From contig CAZSAK010000014.1 of the NCBI GenBank assembly GCA_964605155.1, positions 7,906 to 71,905 of the forward strand: a DNA stretch of 64,000 nucleotides, written 5' to 3'. Below the pieces are notes generated by a model that saw nothing but the letters and a program-made list of their open reading frames with translations, made no database searches and was not told the DNA's origin. A program made the translations under genes and the position numbers. Of the stretch, positions 36,581 through 44,944 are shown piece by piece (within the stretch, counting starts at the first letter, position 1; every line of letters begins with the position of its first letter). The DNA comes from CAZSAK01 sp964605155. GTDB lineage: Bacteria; Pseudomonadota; Gammaproteobacteria; SZUA-140.

Positions 36581-37444
36581 ATGAACCAGAGTAAACCCAG
36601 TAAAATGAATAGTGCAGATATGTCGGCCAATATAACCCACGAAAATCCCGTGCCGACACCCCCATTCTGGGGAAACAGATGCGTTGACCATATTCCCTTA
36701 CGAGCAATCGTCCCCTATATCAACCGCACAACGTTGTATAAATTCCAATGGGGCTACAAGGCAGATGGCAAGGGTCAGGACGAATATCGGCAATGGGCCC
36801 GAACGGAGATAGATCCTGTATTTAATCGCCTGGTTACCGAGAGTGAAAACAAGGATATTCTGCGCGCACAGGCTGTATATGGATATTTTCCATGCCAATC
36901 GGAAGGCAATGATCTGATCATCTATCATGACACTGAGGCAAACAAGGAACGCTGCAGGTTTGAATTTCCGCGTCAAAGTAAGGGGCATCATCAGTCTATC
37001 GCCGATTTTTTCCGATCCGTCGACTCCGGTGAGGTGGACGTGGTTGCATTCCAACTGGTCACCGTGGGGCAACATGCCGCCGACCATGCGCGGGAACTGT
37101 TTCAGCAGGACCGTTATCAGGAGTATCTGTACTGGCACGGATTGAACGTCGAGGCCACGGAGGGCCTGGCTGAATATATCCATAAGCGCATTCGTTCCGA
37201 GTTGGGATTCGGGCGTGAAGACTCGCGTACCATCAGCGACATGATCAAACAACGTTACCGTGGATCCCGCTATTCCTTTGGCTATCCTGCCTGTCCCAAT
37301 CTGCATGACCAGACCAAGATACTTGACCTGCTCAATTCCGAAAGAATAAACGTGGTGATGGGAGAAGAAGATCAACTGTGGCCAGAAGAGAGCACCAGCG
37401 CCATCGTAGTACACCATCCTGCCGCCAAGTATTTCAGTGCCTGA
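36581..37444 (+). CDS. Free-standing methionine synthase (MetH) activation domain
   Basis: In full-length MetH this C-terminal module binds SAM and flavodoxin and rescues cob(II)alamin by reductive methylation. Here it is a separate 287-residue protein. Signatures: PPFWG (27-31), VYGYFPCQSEGNDLIIY (about 99-115), SIADFFRS, VVAFQLVTVG, and the SAM-binding RYSFGYPACPNLHDQ (about 230-244), ending TSAIVVHHPAAKYFS. Catalytic MetH domains are absent. The metH start lies about 26 kb downstream in the window. Such split activation subunits exist in some bacteria. Confidence 0.92.
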   Translation: MNQSKPSKMNSADMSANITHENPVPTPPFWGNRCVDHIPLRAIVPYINRTTLYKFQWGYKADGKGQDEYRQWARTEIDPVFNRLVTESENKDILRAQAVYGYFPCQSEGNDLIIYHDTEANKERCRFEFPRQSKGHHQSIADFFRSVDSGEVDVVAFQLVTVGQHAADHARELFQQDRYQEYLYWHGLNVEATEGLAEYIHKRIRSELGFGREDSRTISDMIKQRYRGSRYSFGYPACPNLHDQTKILDLLNSERINVVMGEEDQLWPEESTSAIVVHHPAAKYFSA

Positions 37445-37475
37445 TCATGTCCCGTAGGGTATTCTTGCACTGCAG

Positions 37476-37997
37476 ATGAGATTTCTGTTGCAGCGTTTTT
37501 TGGATATCTGCCTGTTGCGCGCTGCACCACAGGATATACCTGCGTCCGGAGTGCTGCTGTTGCTGGCGCTGGTTGCTTACTGTGTTGCAGGATTGTCGTT
37601 GTCGCTGATCAATACCGATTTTTATAAGGCATTGATACTGGTTGCCGTGGACGTGCTGATATTGGCTGGTCTTATGTATATGCTGTTATGGATACGGCTG
37701 CTGACGAACCGCTATCTGCAGACACTGACCGCTCTGGCAGGTTCCGGCGCTATACTCGAATTTGTTGCCTGGCCGGTGCTGTACTGGCAGCAGCTTTCCA
37801 CGATTACAAACGGTCCGGGCTTATGGTTCGCCTCGTTGTTGCTATGGCTGTGGTTATTTTGGAACATCGCAGTGGTGGCCCATATCCTGCGCCATACCCT
37901 GTCCACCAATTTTTTCAATGGCGCATTGCTGTCGGTGTTGTATATGTTCGTATCCGTCAGTGTTATCAGAATCCTGTTCTATTCATCAGCAAGCTGA
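37476..37997 (+). CDS. Integral membrane protein of unknown function
   Basis: 173 residues with four or five hydrophobic helices, for example VLLLLALVAYCVAGLSLSLI, ALILVAVDVLILAGLMYMLL, GLWFASLLLWLWLFWNIAVV. A family is not clear to me; proteins of this type precede mpl in related gammaproteobacteria, and here it ends 7 nt before mpl. A link to cell envelope recycling is therefore only suggested by position. Confidence 0.7.
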   Translation: MRFLLQRFLDICLLRAAPQDIPASGVLLLLALVAYCVAGLSLSLINTDFYKALILVAVDVLILAGLMYMLLWIRLLTNRYLQTLTALAGSGAILEFVAWPVLYWQQLSTITNGPGLWFASLLLWLWLFWNIAVVAHILRHTLSTNFFNGALLSVLYMFVSVSVIRILFYSSAS

Positions 37998-38004
37998 GCA
38001 GCTC

Positions 38005-39384
38005 ATGCGTGTTCATATCCTGGGAATCTGCGGCACCTTTATGGGCGGCATCGCGATATTAGCCCGTCAATTGGGATTTGAGATAAGCGGGTCGGATGCC
38101 AATATCTATCCACCGATGAGCGATCAACTTGCCGCACAGGGCATCGAACTATTCGAGGGATATGATACCGCGCATCTCGAATCTGTGCCTGACCTGGTTG
38201 TCGTCGGCAATGCCTTGTCACGTGGTAACCCGATGGTTGAAGAGGTCTTGAACAGGGGACTGCCCTATACATCGGGTCCGGCATTTCTGGCTGAGCATGT
38301 ATTACAGGGCCGATGGGTGATAGCCGTGGCAGGTACCCATGGCAAGACAACCACTACCGCGATGCTGGCCTGGATACTCGACCATGCCGGGCTTGCTCCA
38401 GGATTCTTGATCGGTGGAGTGGCTCAGGATTTTACCACCTCCGCCCGTTTGGGCGATGCACCTTTCTTTATTGTGGAGGCGGATGAATATGATTCGGCGT
38501 TTTTTGACAAACGTTCCAAATTCATCCACTACCGACCGCGTACCCTTATCCTGAATAACCTGGAATTCGATCACGCGGATATATTCTCCGGTCTTGATGC
38601 CATTAAGCGACAGTTTCATCACCTGGTGCGCACCGTCCCGGGCAACGGGCTTATCATCCTGCCGTCAGGTGATCAGGTACTGCAGGATGTTATCGATCAG
38701 GGTTGCTGGACACCACTGACATATTTCAACACTGAAGCAGGGGAAATGGGAGAAGCAACCTTGAGTTGCCGTAATGTCTCGACAACGGGAGAGGAATTTG
38801 ACGTTTATTTCGGTAAAGAGAACGCCGGCCGTGTGCGGTGGCCGTTCCTGGGTCAGCATAATATACATAATGCACTCGCCGCCATTGCCGCTGCCAGACA
38901 TGCCGGAGTGCCAGCGCGTCAGGCAGTCCTGGCGTTACGTGAATTTCATGGTGTAAGGCGGCGTCTGGAAAAATACGCTAACATTGACGATATCAGTCTC
39001 TACGATGATTTCGCCCATCATCCCACAGCCATCGCGACGACCCTGCAGGGACTGCGTAACAAGGTCGGGGCGGCACGTATCATCGCTATACTCGAGCCGC
39101 GGTCCAATACCATGCGCATGGGTGTACATAAAGAGGCGCTGGCACCGTCCCTGCTGGAGGCGGACGAGGTTGTATTTTACCAGCCGGCGGATTTGAATTG
39201 GCAGATCAGGGATGAGATCACGGATCTGGGGCCAAAGGGATATGTGTATGACAGCATTGATGAGATCATCATGCATATCAAGACGCGTATCAGATCGGGA
39301 GACCAGATACTCATCATGAGTAATGGCGCATTCGGAGGGTTGCATAAAAAATTGATCGATGTTCTGCAAAACAATGAGCAATGA
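38005..39384 (+). CDS. mpl: UDP-N-acetylmuramate:L-alanyl-gamma-D-glutamyl-meso-diaminopimelate ligase
   Basis: Mur-ligase family enzyme that recycles murein tripeptide by joining it to UDP-MurNAc in the cytosol. 459 residues from the ATG at 38005: MRVHILGICGTFMGGIAILA is the Mpl N-terminal Rossmann motif, VAGTHGKTTTTAMLAWIL the P-loop, FFIVEADEYDSAFFDKRSKF the Mur-specific segment and YDDFAHHPTAIATTL the C-terminal domain. The longer in-frame reading upstream is a shadow of the preceding gene. The stop overlaps ubiX by 11 nt. Confidence 0.95.
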   Translation: MRVHILGICGTFMGGIAILARQLGFEISGSDANIYPPMSDQLAAQGIELFEGYDTAHLESVPDLVVVGNALSRGNPMVEEVLNRGLPYTSGPAFLAEHVLQGRWVIAVAGTHGKTTTTAMLAWILDHAGLAPGFLIGGVAQDFTTSARLGDAPFFIVEADEYDSAFFDKRSKFIHYRPRTLILNNLEFDHADIFSGLDAIKRQFHHLVRTVPGNGLIILPSGDQVLQDVIDQGCWTPLTYFNTEAGEMGEATLSCRNVSTTGEEFDVYFGKENAGRVRWPFLGQHNIHNALAAIAAARHAGVPARQAVLALREFHGVRRRLEKYANIDDISLYDDFAHHPTAIATTLQGLRNKVGAARIIAILEPRSNTMRMGVHKEALAPSLLEADEVVFYQPADLNWQIRDEITDLGPKGYVYDSIDEIIMHIKTRIRSGDQILIMSNGAFGGLHKKLIDVLQNNEQ

Positions 39385-39988
39385 ATCGATTACCCTGGCG
39401 ATGACCGGTGCGTCCGGTGCGATCTACGGCCTGAGGCTGCTGGAGTGTCTGCTCAATGCCGGTCAGCAGGTAAGGCTGCTGGTGTCGGCGCCGGCTCACA
39501 TTGTCATCGCGATGGAAACGGATCTGAAAATCCCCGCTGCTCCCAGGGAGATGCAGAATTTTTTTGATAAACATTTTGACTCCTACATCGGCCAATTACA
39601 GGTATACGGCAAGGAGCAGTGGACCGCCCCCGTGGCGAGTGGCTCAGCCGTGTCTCGGGCAATGGTGGTCTGTCCCTGTACCAGTGGAACGTTGGCGGCG
39701 ATTGCATGTGGTACCAGCGATAATCTGCTGGAACGTGCCGCCGATGTGGTGATAAAAGAGCAGCGCCGCCTGATTCTGGTACCACGTGAAATGCCGTTAT
39801 CGGCCATTCATCTCGAACATATGTTGAAGTTATCCCGACTGGGGGTGGTGATCATGCCTGCAAGTCCCGGTTTTTATCATCGGCCAGCTGCAATCAATGA
39901 TCTGGTGGATTTTGTGGTCGCGCGCATCCTTGATCACCTGGATATCTCACATGATCTGGTGCCTCGTTGGGGGACGTCGCCCAAATGA
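39374..39988 (+). CDS. ubiX: Flavin prenyltransferase UbiX
   Basis: Makes prenylated FMN, the cofactor of the UbiD decarboxylase in ubiquinone synthesis. 204 residues with the N-terminal LAMTGASGAIYGLRLLECLL, VVCPCTSGTLAAIACGTSDN (FMN-phosphate site), RLILVPREMPLSAIHLEHML and MPASPGFYHRPAAINDLVDF. The ATG at 39374 lies inside mpl (11-nt overlap) and gives the family N-terminus. ubiH and ubiI of the same pathway lie about 34 kb upstream. Confidence 0.94.
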   Translation: MSNESITLAMTGASGAIYGLRLLECLLNAGQQVRLLVSAPAHIVIAMETDLKIPAAPREMQNFFDKHFDSYIGQLQVYGKEQWTAPVASGSAVSRAMVVCPCTSGTLAAIACGTSDNLLERAADVVIKEQRRLILVPREMPLSAIHLEHMLKLSRLGVVIMPASPGFYHRPAAINDLVDFVVARILDHLDISHDLVPRWGTSPK

Positions 39989-40070
39989 TTGAGTTGCCAG
40001 AACTCTGGATAGTATGACGTCATCTGTATCATGCAGCACGCTGCAGTGCTAATACTTCATGGCGCATACG

Positions 40071-40087
40071 ACGTACATTTTGTACGT
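40071..40087. promoter_or_regulatory. Perfect inverted repeat upstream of CBS gene
   Basis: ACGTACATTTTGTACGT: 7-bp arms with a 3-nt centre, about 90 nt before the CBS gene. A second weaker one (AGCAC..GTGCT) lies just upstream at about 40035-40050. No U-run follows, so it is not a simple terminator; an operator is possible. Confidence 0.35.
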
Positions 40088-40173
40088 TGTTTATCAGGCA
40101 TGGTGTATGCTAGCTTTTTGGAGTGCAAATACGCCATGGTTTATGGTAGATAAATTGAATATGAGTATATCAA

Positions 40174-40632
40174 ATGTCAATTGGTGAGATCTGTAATCGT
40201 GAAGTAATCGTTATCGAACAGTACAGTACCATCATGGAGGCGGCCAAGCTGATGCGCGAGCACCATGTAGGTACCCTGGTGGCTGTCGAAAAGATTGCAC
40301 CAGCAGACAAGATGATCCCGGCCGGGATTCTCACCGACAGGGATATTGTGATCGAGGTGATTGCGGAAGAGGTGGCGTTCGACGCCGTGACGATCCGCGA
40401 TGTGATGAGCAATGAGCTGGTGACTGCTAGGGAATCCGACGGGATCTGGGATACCATGCAACGCATGCGTGCACAGGGTATAAGGCGCGTCCCGGTCGTA
40501 AGTGATGTCGCCGGTACCCTGGTCGGTATCCTCGCCATCGACGATATGCTGGAACTGCTGGCTGAGGAACTCTTGGATCTGGCAAAACTAATCAGGCGTG
40601 AGCATCAGCACGAAGAGAAGAAGCGGGACTAG
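40174..40632 (+). CDS. CBS domain pair protein
   Basis: 152 residues with two CBS motifs and nothing else: the first with HHVGTLVAVEKIAPADKMIP and PAGILTDRDIVIEVI, the second with GIRRVPVVSDVAGTLVGILA and DDMLELLAEEL. Stand-alone CBS pairs usually sense adenosine nucleotides (ATP, AMP, SAM) and control a partner protein. The C-terminal tail is highly charged (HQHEEKKRD). The partner is unknown; ubiX is about 185 nt upstream. Confidence 0.85.
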   Translation: MSIGEICNREVIVIEQYSTIMEAAKLMREHHVGTLVAVEKIAPADKMIPAGILTDRDIVIEVIAEEVAFDAVTIRDVMSNELVTARESDGIWDTMQRMRAQGIRRVPVVSDVAGTLVGILAIDDMLELLAEELLDLAKLIRREHQHEEKKRD

Positions 40633-40769
40633 GAGTTTTCCCTATCGCTCGATAGATGTCTTCAGTGTACCTTCTTTTTCAGGATACTGGGTGCATTTAC
40701 GGTTTGCGGGTCTTGCACAATCGATGAATGTCGATCGATGCTTTTACCGCACATCGGCACAATGATGGA

Positions 40770-41468
40770 TCATCCCGTTTTTTTGATATGCAGACCGCAT
40801 TCCTTGGATTCGGGATTTTCCCACCACCAGCGGCCTGCGCGAATGTCTTCGCCTATGGCGATAGCGCGTGTACACGGTGCACAGCCGATACTGGGATAGT
40901 TTTGATCATGCAGGGCGTTGTATGGAACTTTGAAGTGGCGAATATAATTCCATACGTCTTGGTGGGTCCACTCCGTAAGGGGATTGAATTTCTGTAACTG
41001 GTTGCCTTCATCCCACTCCGAGACCGGCAGTGATTCACGTGTCGGTGATTGCTCCCTGCGCAAACCTGTAATCCATGCCTTTTTGCCCTTAAGCGCCCGC
41101 TGCAAGGGTTGTACCTTGCGTATAAAACAACAGCGCTTGCGTAGATCAACGCTTTCATAAAAGCCATTAGGTCCGTGGGTGCGGATATACTCTTCCACCG
41201 CCTCATGATCGGGAAAGTAAACTTTGAATTGAATGTCATAGTGCTCCATTGCCTGTTGCATGAGCTGGTAGGTTTCAGCCGGGAGCCGGCCTGTATCGAG
41301 GCTGAATATCTCGATTTCGGGCACAGCCTTGCAGATCAGGTCGGTCAGCACCATGTCTTCAGCGCCAAAACTGTTTGCAAAGGCGGCCGGCGAATGTGTT
41401 GCCGTTATCTCTTTTAATATTTCCCGGCTTGATTCAATGCGCCGTTCAAGTTGTATATTCAGTATCAC
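40770..41468 (-). CDS. cysH: Adenylylsulfate (APS) reductase, [4Fe-4S] CysH type
   Basis: Reduces activated sulfate to sulfite with thioredoxin in assimilatory sulfur metabolism. 232 residues. The cysteine pattern that separates APS reductases from PAPS reductases is present: KRCCFIRKVQPL, IGCAPCTRAIAIGEDIRAGR (CxxC) and the catalytic ECGLH at the C-terminus; IFSLDTGRLPAETYQ is the substrate loop. I prefer the GTG at 41468 (GGAGAG 8 nt upstream) over a TTG at 41486. It is followed upstream by cysI on the same strand. Confidence 0.93.
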   Translation of the reverse strand: MILNIQLERRIESSREILKEITATHSPAAFANSFGAEDMVLTDLICKAVPEIEIFSLDTGRLPAETYQLMQQAMEHYDIQFKVYFPDHEAVEEYIRTHGPNGFYESVDLRKRCCFIRKVQPLQRALKGKKAWITGLRREQSPTRESLPVSEWDEGNQLQKFNPLTEWTHQDVWNYIRHFKVPYNALHDQNYPSIGCAPCTRAIAIGEDIRAGRWWWENPESKECGLHIKKTG

Positions 41469-41540
41469 CTTTAAATCTCTCCACAATGGTTACATTGCCT
41501 GAGATTCAGATCTGTACCACAAAGATATCTTCGTGACGAC

Positions 41541-43835
41541 TCAGCCAGCCTTGCGCACCCTGATAAGTGTTTTGGAACCGTTATCTTCCCTTGCCAGGAT
41601 ATAATGTCCATCGCTTTCCAGGCTGGTTGATACCTGTTTTGCAGGATCGCCCGCCATGAACAGGAAGGTGATGATCTCGCCTTCGTTGAATCTTCGCAGC
41701 TCACTGCGGGCCTTGATATAGTGCAGCGGACAGCCATAGGAAGTCAGATCGATGACGTCCGCGTTATGCTCACTGCTACCCGAGGCAGTCGATACTGCCG
41801 GGATAGAGGCGCTTAAATCGAGCTGTTTATCGATACCCTGACAGACCTCGGCTGCTTCGACTGTCCACATATCCATATCATTGGCAAGCCGGTTAAAGGC
41901 ATCGTTGGTAAATATTTCCTTCAATTGCGACAGGGTTGTGGCAAAATCATCCAGCCTCCGGCCGAGATCCGCATGATCGGGGAGTGATTGTGTAATTTGA
42001 TCGGCGATCACGTGCAGATTATTTTCGGGTTTTAGACCACCGAGGAAGGATAATGATTGGCCAACCCGGCGTCCAACCTCTTCGGCGCACTCGATGGCCT
42101 CAGGGTGTTTGCGTTGTAACGCAAAAGCATTGCGGTAATTGCGCTCATTGGCCGCCTCTGCGAAATTTGCTGCAACTGTCTCCTGCGCTGCGCCCGCACA
42201 TTCACCACCACCCAATTGCAAGACCTTGAAGGCGGATTCATCACCATGGTCATGCAGTACTTCATTGATTTCTTCGGCGCTCACCTCGGTCAAGTCGGTG
42301 ACCAACTCGTCGAAATATTCCTTACCCTTGTTTCTGCTCCATTGAAAGAATGATTCACCATTTCGGTTGTCGGCGTACGCCTGCTGGATGCGTGCCACGG
42401 CGATTTCGATGCGCGCTGCGGGAATAGTGGCACTCTTCATGCCTATGCCTCCGCCGCCACGGCCATCGCCACCGATATACAATTGATAATGGGGTACCAG
42501 CTTGCCGTGCAGGCGCCTGCCTTCACCATAGATTCCTATGTCACCTGTTTCAGGTTGCGCACAGCCGTTATGGCAACCGCTGGCACGGATACGCAGGTCG
42601 CTGGCACTACCATTTAATTTCGCGCCTATGATCTTGGACGAGGTAATACCCAGACGGCAGGTCGACGTTCCGGGGCATGCAACAACATCATCGCCCGGCT
42701 GTGGTTCACCCAGGTGTAGTTTATTCAATGCATCACGTATGAGAGGGACACGCTCCGAGGGGACATTCGCCAGCATCAGATTCTGATCCTGAGTCGTGCG
42801 GACGTCATCGAGGGACTCGTCACGCATAATGGTGGCAATACCCCTGAGTTGCGCTGCATTGATATCACCGATCGGGATACTGATCGGGAAAATATTGAGC
42901 CCTTCCTGTTTCTGCGGAAATATACTCCGTGGTGCGCCCGGACCACAAAGATTGCCTCCCGGTGCCCCCTCGCTCCATTCACCCTTTGGATAATCGATTT
43001 CCGCCAGCGCAGGCTGGGTACGGGCATATTCCTCTCGATATTTCTCAATAAATCCATCTGCCCCAAAACGGTCTACTAGAAACTTGATACGGGATTTGGC
43101 GCGCTTCTTCCGGTCCGAATAGCGGTTATGTAGCGTAATGATCGCCTCCATACTCGCCAGCAGGTTTTTCTCTTCGATGAACTCCTCCACTACGATTGCG
43201 TGGCGGGGTTTGTGGCCCAGGCCGCCTCCGGCCATGATCTTGAAGCCGAATTCACCGCCTTTTCTGACTGCCACGACCGCCAGATCATGCATCAGTCCCT
43301 GGGCGCAATCGGCCTCGCATGCAGAAAAACTGATCTTGAATTTACGCGGTAGATGCTGGGTCAGTGGATGCCGCATGAAATGTGCCACCGCGCCATCAAC
43401 ATGGTTCGTAATATCAACATGTTCATGGGGGCAGACGCTGGCGAGTGGACAGCAGCTGACGTTGCGCACGGTATTGTTGCAGGCTTCGCGTGTGGTCAGA
43501 CCGGCCTTGGCAAGATCCTTCAACGCTGCGGCAGTCTTTTCCAACGGCACATGATGCAGCTGGATATCCTGTCGGGTGGTAATGTGAGCGACATCATGTT
43601 GTGAATAGCGCTCAAGAACATCAGCAACAGCATCCAGTTGAGCAGGATTGAATATGCCGCCGGGTATCTTTACCCGGATCATATTTACGCCTTCCTGTCT
43701 CTGGCCGTATACGCCTTGCTGTAGGCGAATCGACTGGAATCGTTCGGCATCGGTCTGCTTGGTCAGAAACGAATTGACCGCATCCTCATAACGATCGATT
43801 TCTTCGAAATTCACCAATGTTTGCGTGTTATTCAT
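41541..43835 (-). CDS. cysI: Nitrite/sulfite reductase hemoprotein (CysI-type) fused to a TusA-like domain
   Basis: Siroheme/[4Fe-4S] sulfite reductase, probably making sulfide for cysteine synthesis. 764 residues from ATG 43835 (AGGAGA 7 nt upstream). Two reductase halves: CCPLASVC (128-135) and SACEADC (171-177); VACPGTSTC (385-393) and SGCHNGC (419-425). Both halves keep the C-X5-C and C-X3-C patterns; usually only the second binds the cluster. Residues about 500-690 are helical and unassigned. Residues about 693-760 are TusA-like, with Cys702 in LTSYGCPLHYIKA. Cluster order is tauE-like, cysI, cysH; nitrite as substrate cannot be excluded. Confidence 0.88.
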   Translation of the reverse strand: MNNTQTLVNFEEIDRYEDAVNSFLTKQTDAERFQSIRLQQGVYGQRQEGVNMIRVKIPGGIFNPAQLDAVADVLERYSQHDVAHITTRQDIQLHHVPLEKTAAALKDLAKAGLTTREACNNTVRNVSCCPLASVCPHEHVDITNHVDGAVAHFMRHPLTQHLPRKFKISFSACEADCAQGLMHDLAVVAVRKGGEFGFKIMAGGGLGHKPRHAIVVEEFIEEKNLLASMEAIITLHNRYSDRKKRAKSRIKFLVDRFGADGFIEKYREEYARTQPALAEIDYPKGEWSEGAPGGNLCGPGAPRSIFPQKQEGLNIFPISIPIGDINAAQLRGIATIMRDESLDDVRTTQDQNLMLANVPSERVPLIRDALNKLHLGEPQPGDDVVACPGTSTCRLGITSSKIIGAKLNGSASDLRIRASGCHNGCAQPETGDIGIYGEGRRLHGKLVPHYQLYIGGDGRGGGGIGMKSATIPAARIEIAVARIQQAYADNRNGESFFQWSRNKGKEYFDELVTDLTEVSAEEINEVLHDHGDESAFKVLQLGGGECAGAAQETVAANFAEAANERNYRNAFALQRKHPEAIECAEEVGRRVGQSLSFLGGLKPENNLHVIADQITQSLPDHADLGRRLDDFATTLSQLKEIFTNDAFNRLANDMDMWTVEAAEVCQGIDKQLDLSASIPAVSTASGSSEHNADVIDLTSYGCPLHYIKARSELRRFNEGEIITFLFMAGDPAKQVSTSLESDGHYILAREDNGSKTLIRVRKAG

Positions 43836-43920
43836 ACTTACGTCTCCTGCCATCAGATAGTAATCATCTCGGCTTGTTCTGCCATTTTGTTAGGTTAGGG
43901 TTTTTCGACCAGCTTGAAGT

Positions 43921-44706
43921 TCATCCATTCACGAAAATAAATTTGGCACCGATTAACATCAGCATACTTGCAAGGACAGGTTGCATGATCTTTTCAGGAA
44001 TCCTGGTGCTCATGTGGCTGCCAAGGTAGATGCCCGGCAATGAGCCGAGCAACAGGCCGCCGAGCAACGCAAGGTCAACCGTCCCAATCTGTAAGTGACC
44101 AAAACCGGCGATCGCGGTCAGGGGGACTGCGTGGGCCAGATCGGTACCGATTATCTTTCTCGTTGGTATCGACGGATAAAGAAATAATAACATGGCCGCT
44201 CCCAGGGCGCCTGCCCCGATCGAGGAGATTGGGACCAGAATTCCCAGCAAAATCCCAGATATAACCGTAACCGGACCGCGTAATGACCTCCAGTTGGGGG
44301 TCGCTTTTTTGATCTGGTTACCAAAGCGTTTCATCGACCGCTTGAACAACAATGACAGCGATGTCAGGATCAGTGCTACGCCCAGTCCACCGGTAACCAG
44401 GGTTTCCACATGGATTTCAGCTGCGTTAAAACGTCCCAGCACATAGACGGTGATGATGGCGGTAGGCAGACTTCCGGTTGCCAGTAAACCGACAATCTTC
44501 CAGTGGATGTTGTTGCGGCGGGAATGTGCCCAGATACCGCCACACTTGGTGATGGCGGCAAACAGCAGGTCCGTGCCTACCGCAACAATAGGTGATACCT
44601 GAAACAGGAAGATCAGTATCGGGGTCATGAGCGACCCCCCGCCGACACCGGTCAGCCCAACGAGGGTGCCTACACCGAAACCCGTCAGGGTAATCGCCCA
44701 ATCCAT
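43921..44706 (-). CDS. TauE/SafE family sulfite/sulfonate exporter-like permease
   Basis: 261 residues, about eight membrane helices. Family motifs: GFGVGTLVGLTGVGGGSLMT near the start and its second-repeat counterpart ILLGILVPISSIGAGALGAA. The genomic position next to cysI and cysH and divergent to cysB suggests it moves a sulfur anion such as sulfite, sulfate or a sulfonate; the direction is not known. It reads as the first gene of the operon tauE-like, cysI, cysH. Confidence 0.85.
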   Translation of the reverse strand: MDWAITLTGFGVGTLVGLTGVGGGSLMTPILIFLFQVSPIVAVGTDLLFAAITKCGGIWAHSRRNNIHWKIVGLLATGSLPTAIITVYVLGRFNAAEIHVETLVTGGLGVALILTSLSLLFKRSMKRFGNQIKKATPNWRSLRGPVTVISGILLGILVPISSIGAGALGAAMLLFLYPSIPTRKIIGTDLAHAVPLTAIAGFGHLQIGTVDLALLGGLLLGSLPGIYLGSHMSTRIPEKIMQPVLASMLMLIGAKFIFVNG

Positions 44707-44867
44707 ATATCTCCGCCTTTAGTTTTTTTATTGTGCCGTTGATAGCTCAAATACTGTATCTCTACGGGGCTTCGGTCTATGGAAGTTTCCACCATCCAGC
44801 CCGTTTTGCGCCACTCAATTATCGCTCGATAGGGCGCAGATACGAGACGCTTGCATGGTCGACACTA

Positions 44868-44930
44868 TAACAATAATTTAATATTATGAATAATAATGAT
44901 AAGTGATAATTATATAATTTAATGATATAA
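44868..44930. promoter_or_regulatory. AT-rich control region between tauE-cysI-cysH and cysB
   Basis: A very AT-rich stretch just before cysB in the roughly 240-nt divergent gap. CysB-type LysR regulators commonly bind their own divergent promoters, so this is the natural place for a CysB site; the site itself is not a strict consensus and I cannot place it. Confidence 0.45.
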
Positions 44931-44944
44931 GGTTGAGAATCAAG

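Noticed and set aside
37762..38004. N-terminal extension of Mpl
   Set aside because: It is the shadow frame of the upstream membrane protein; Mpl begins at MRVHILGICG.
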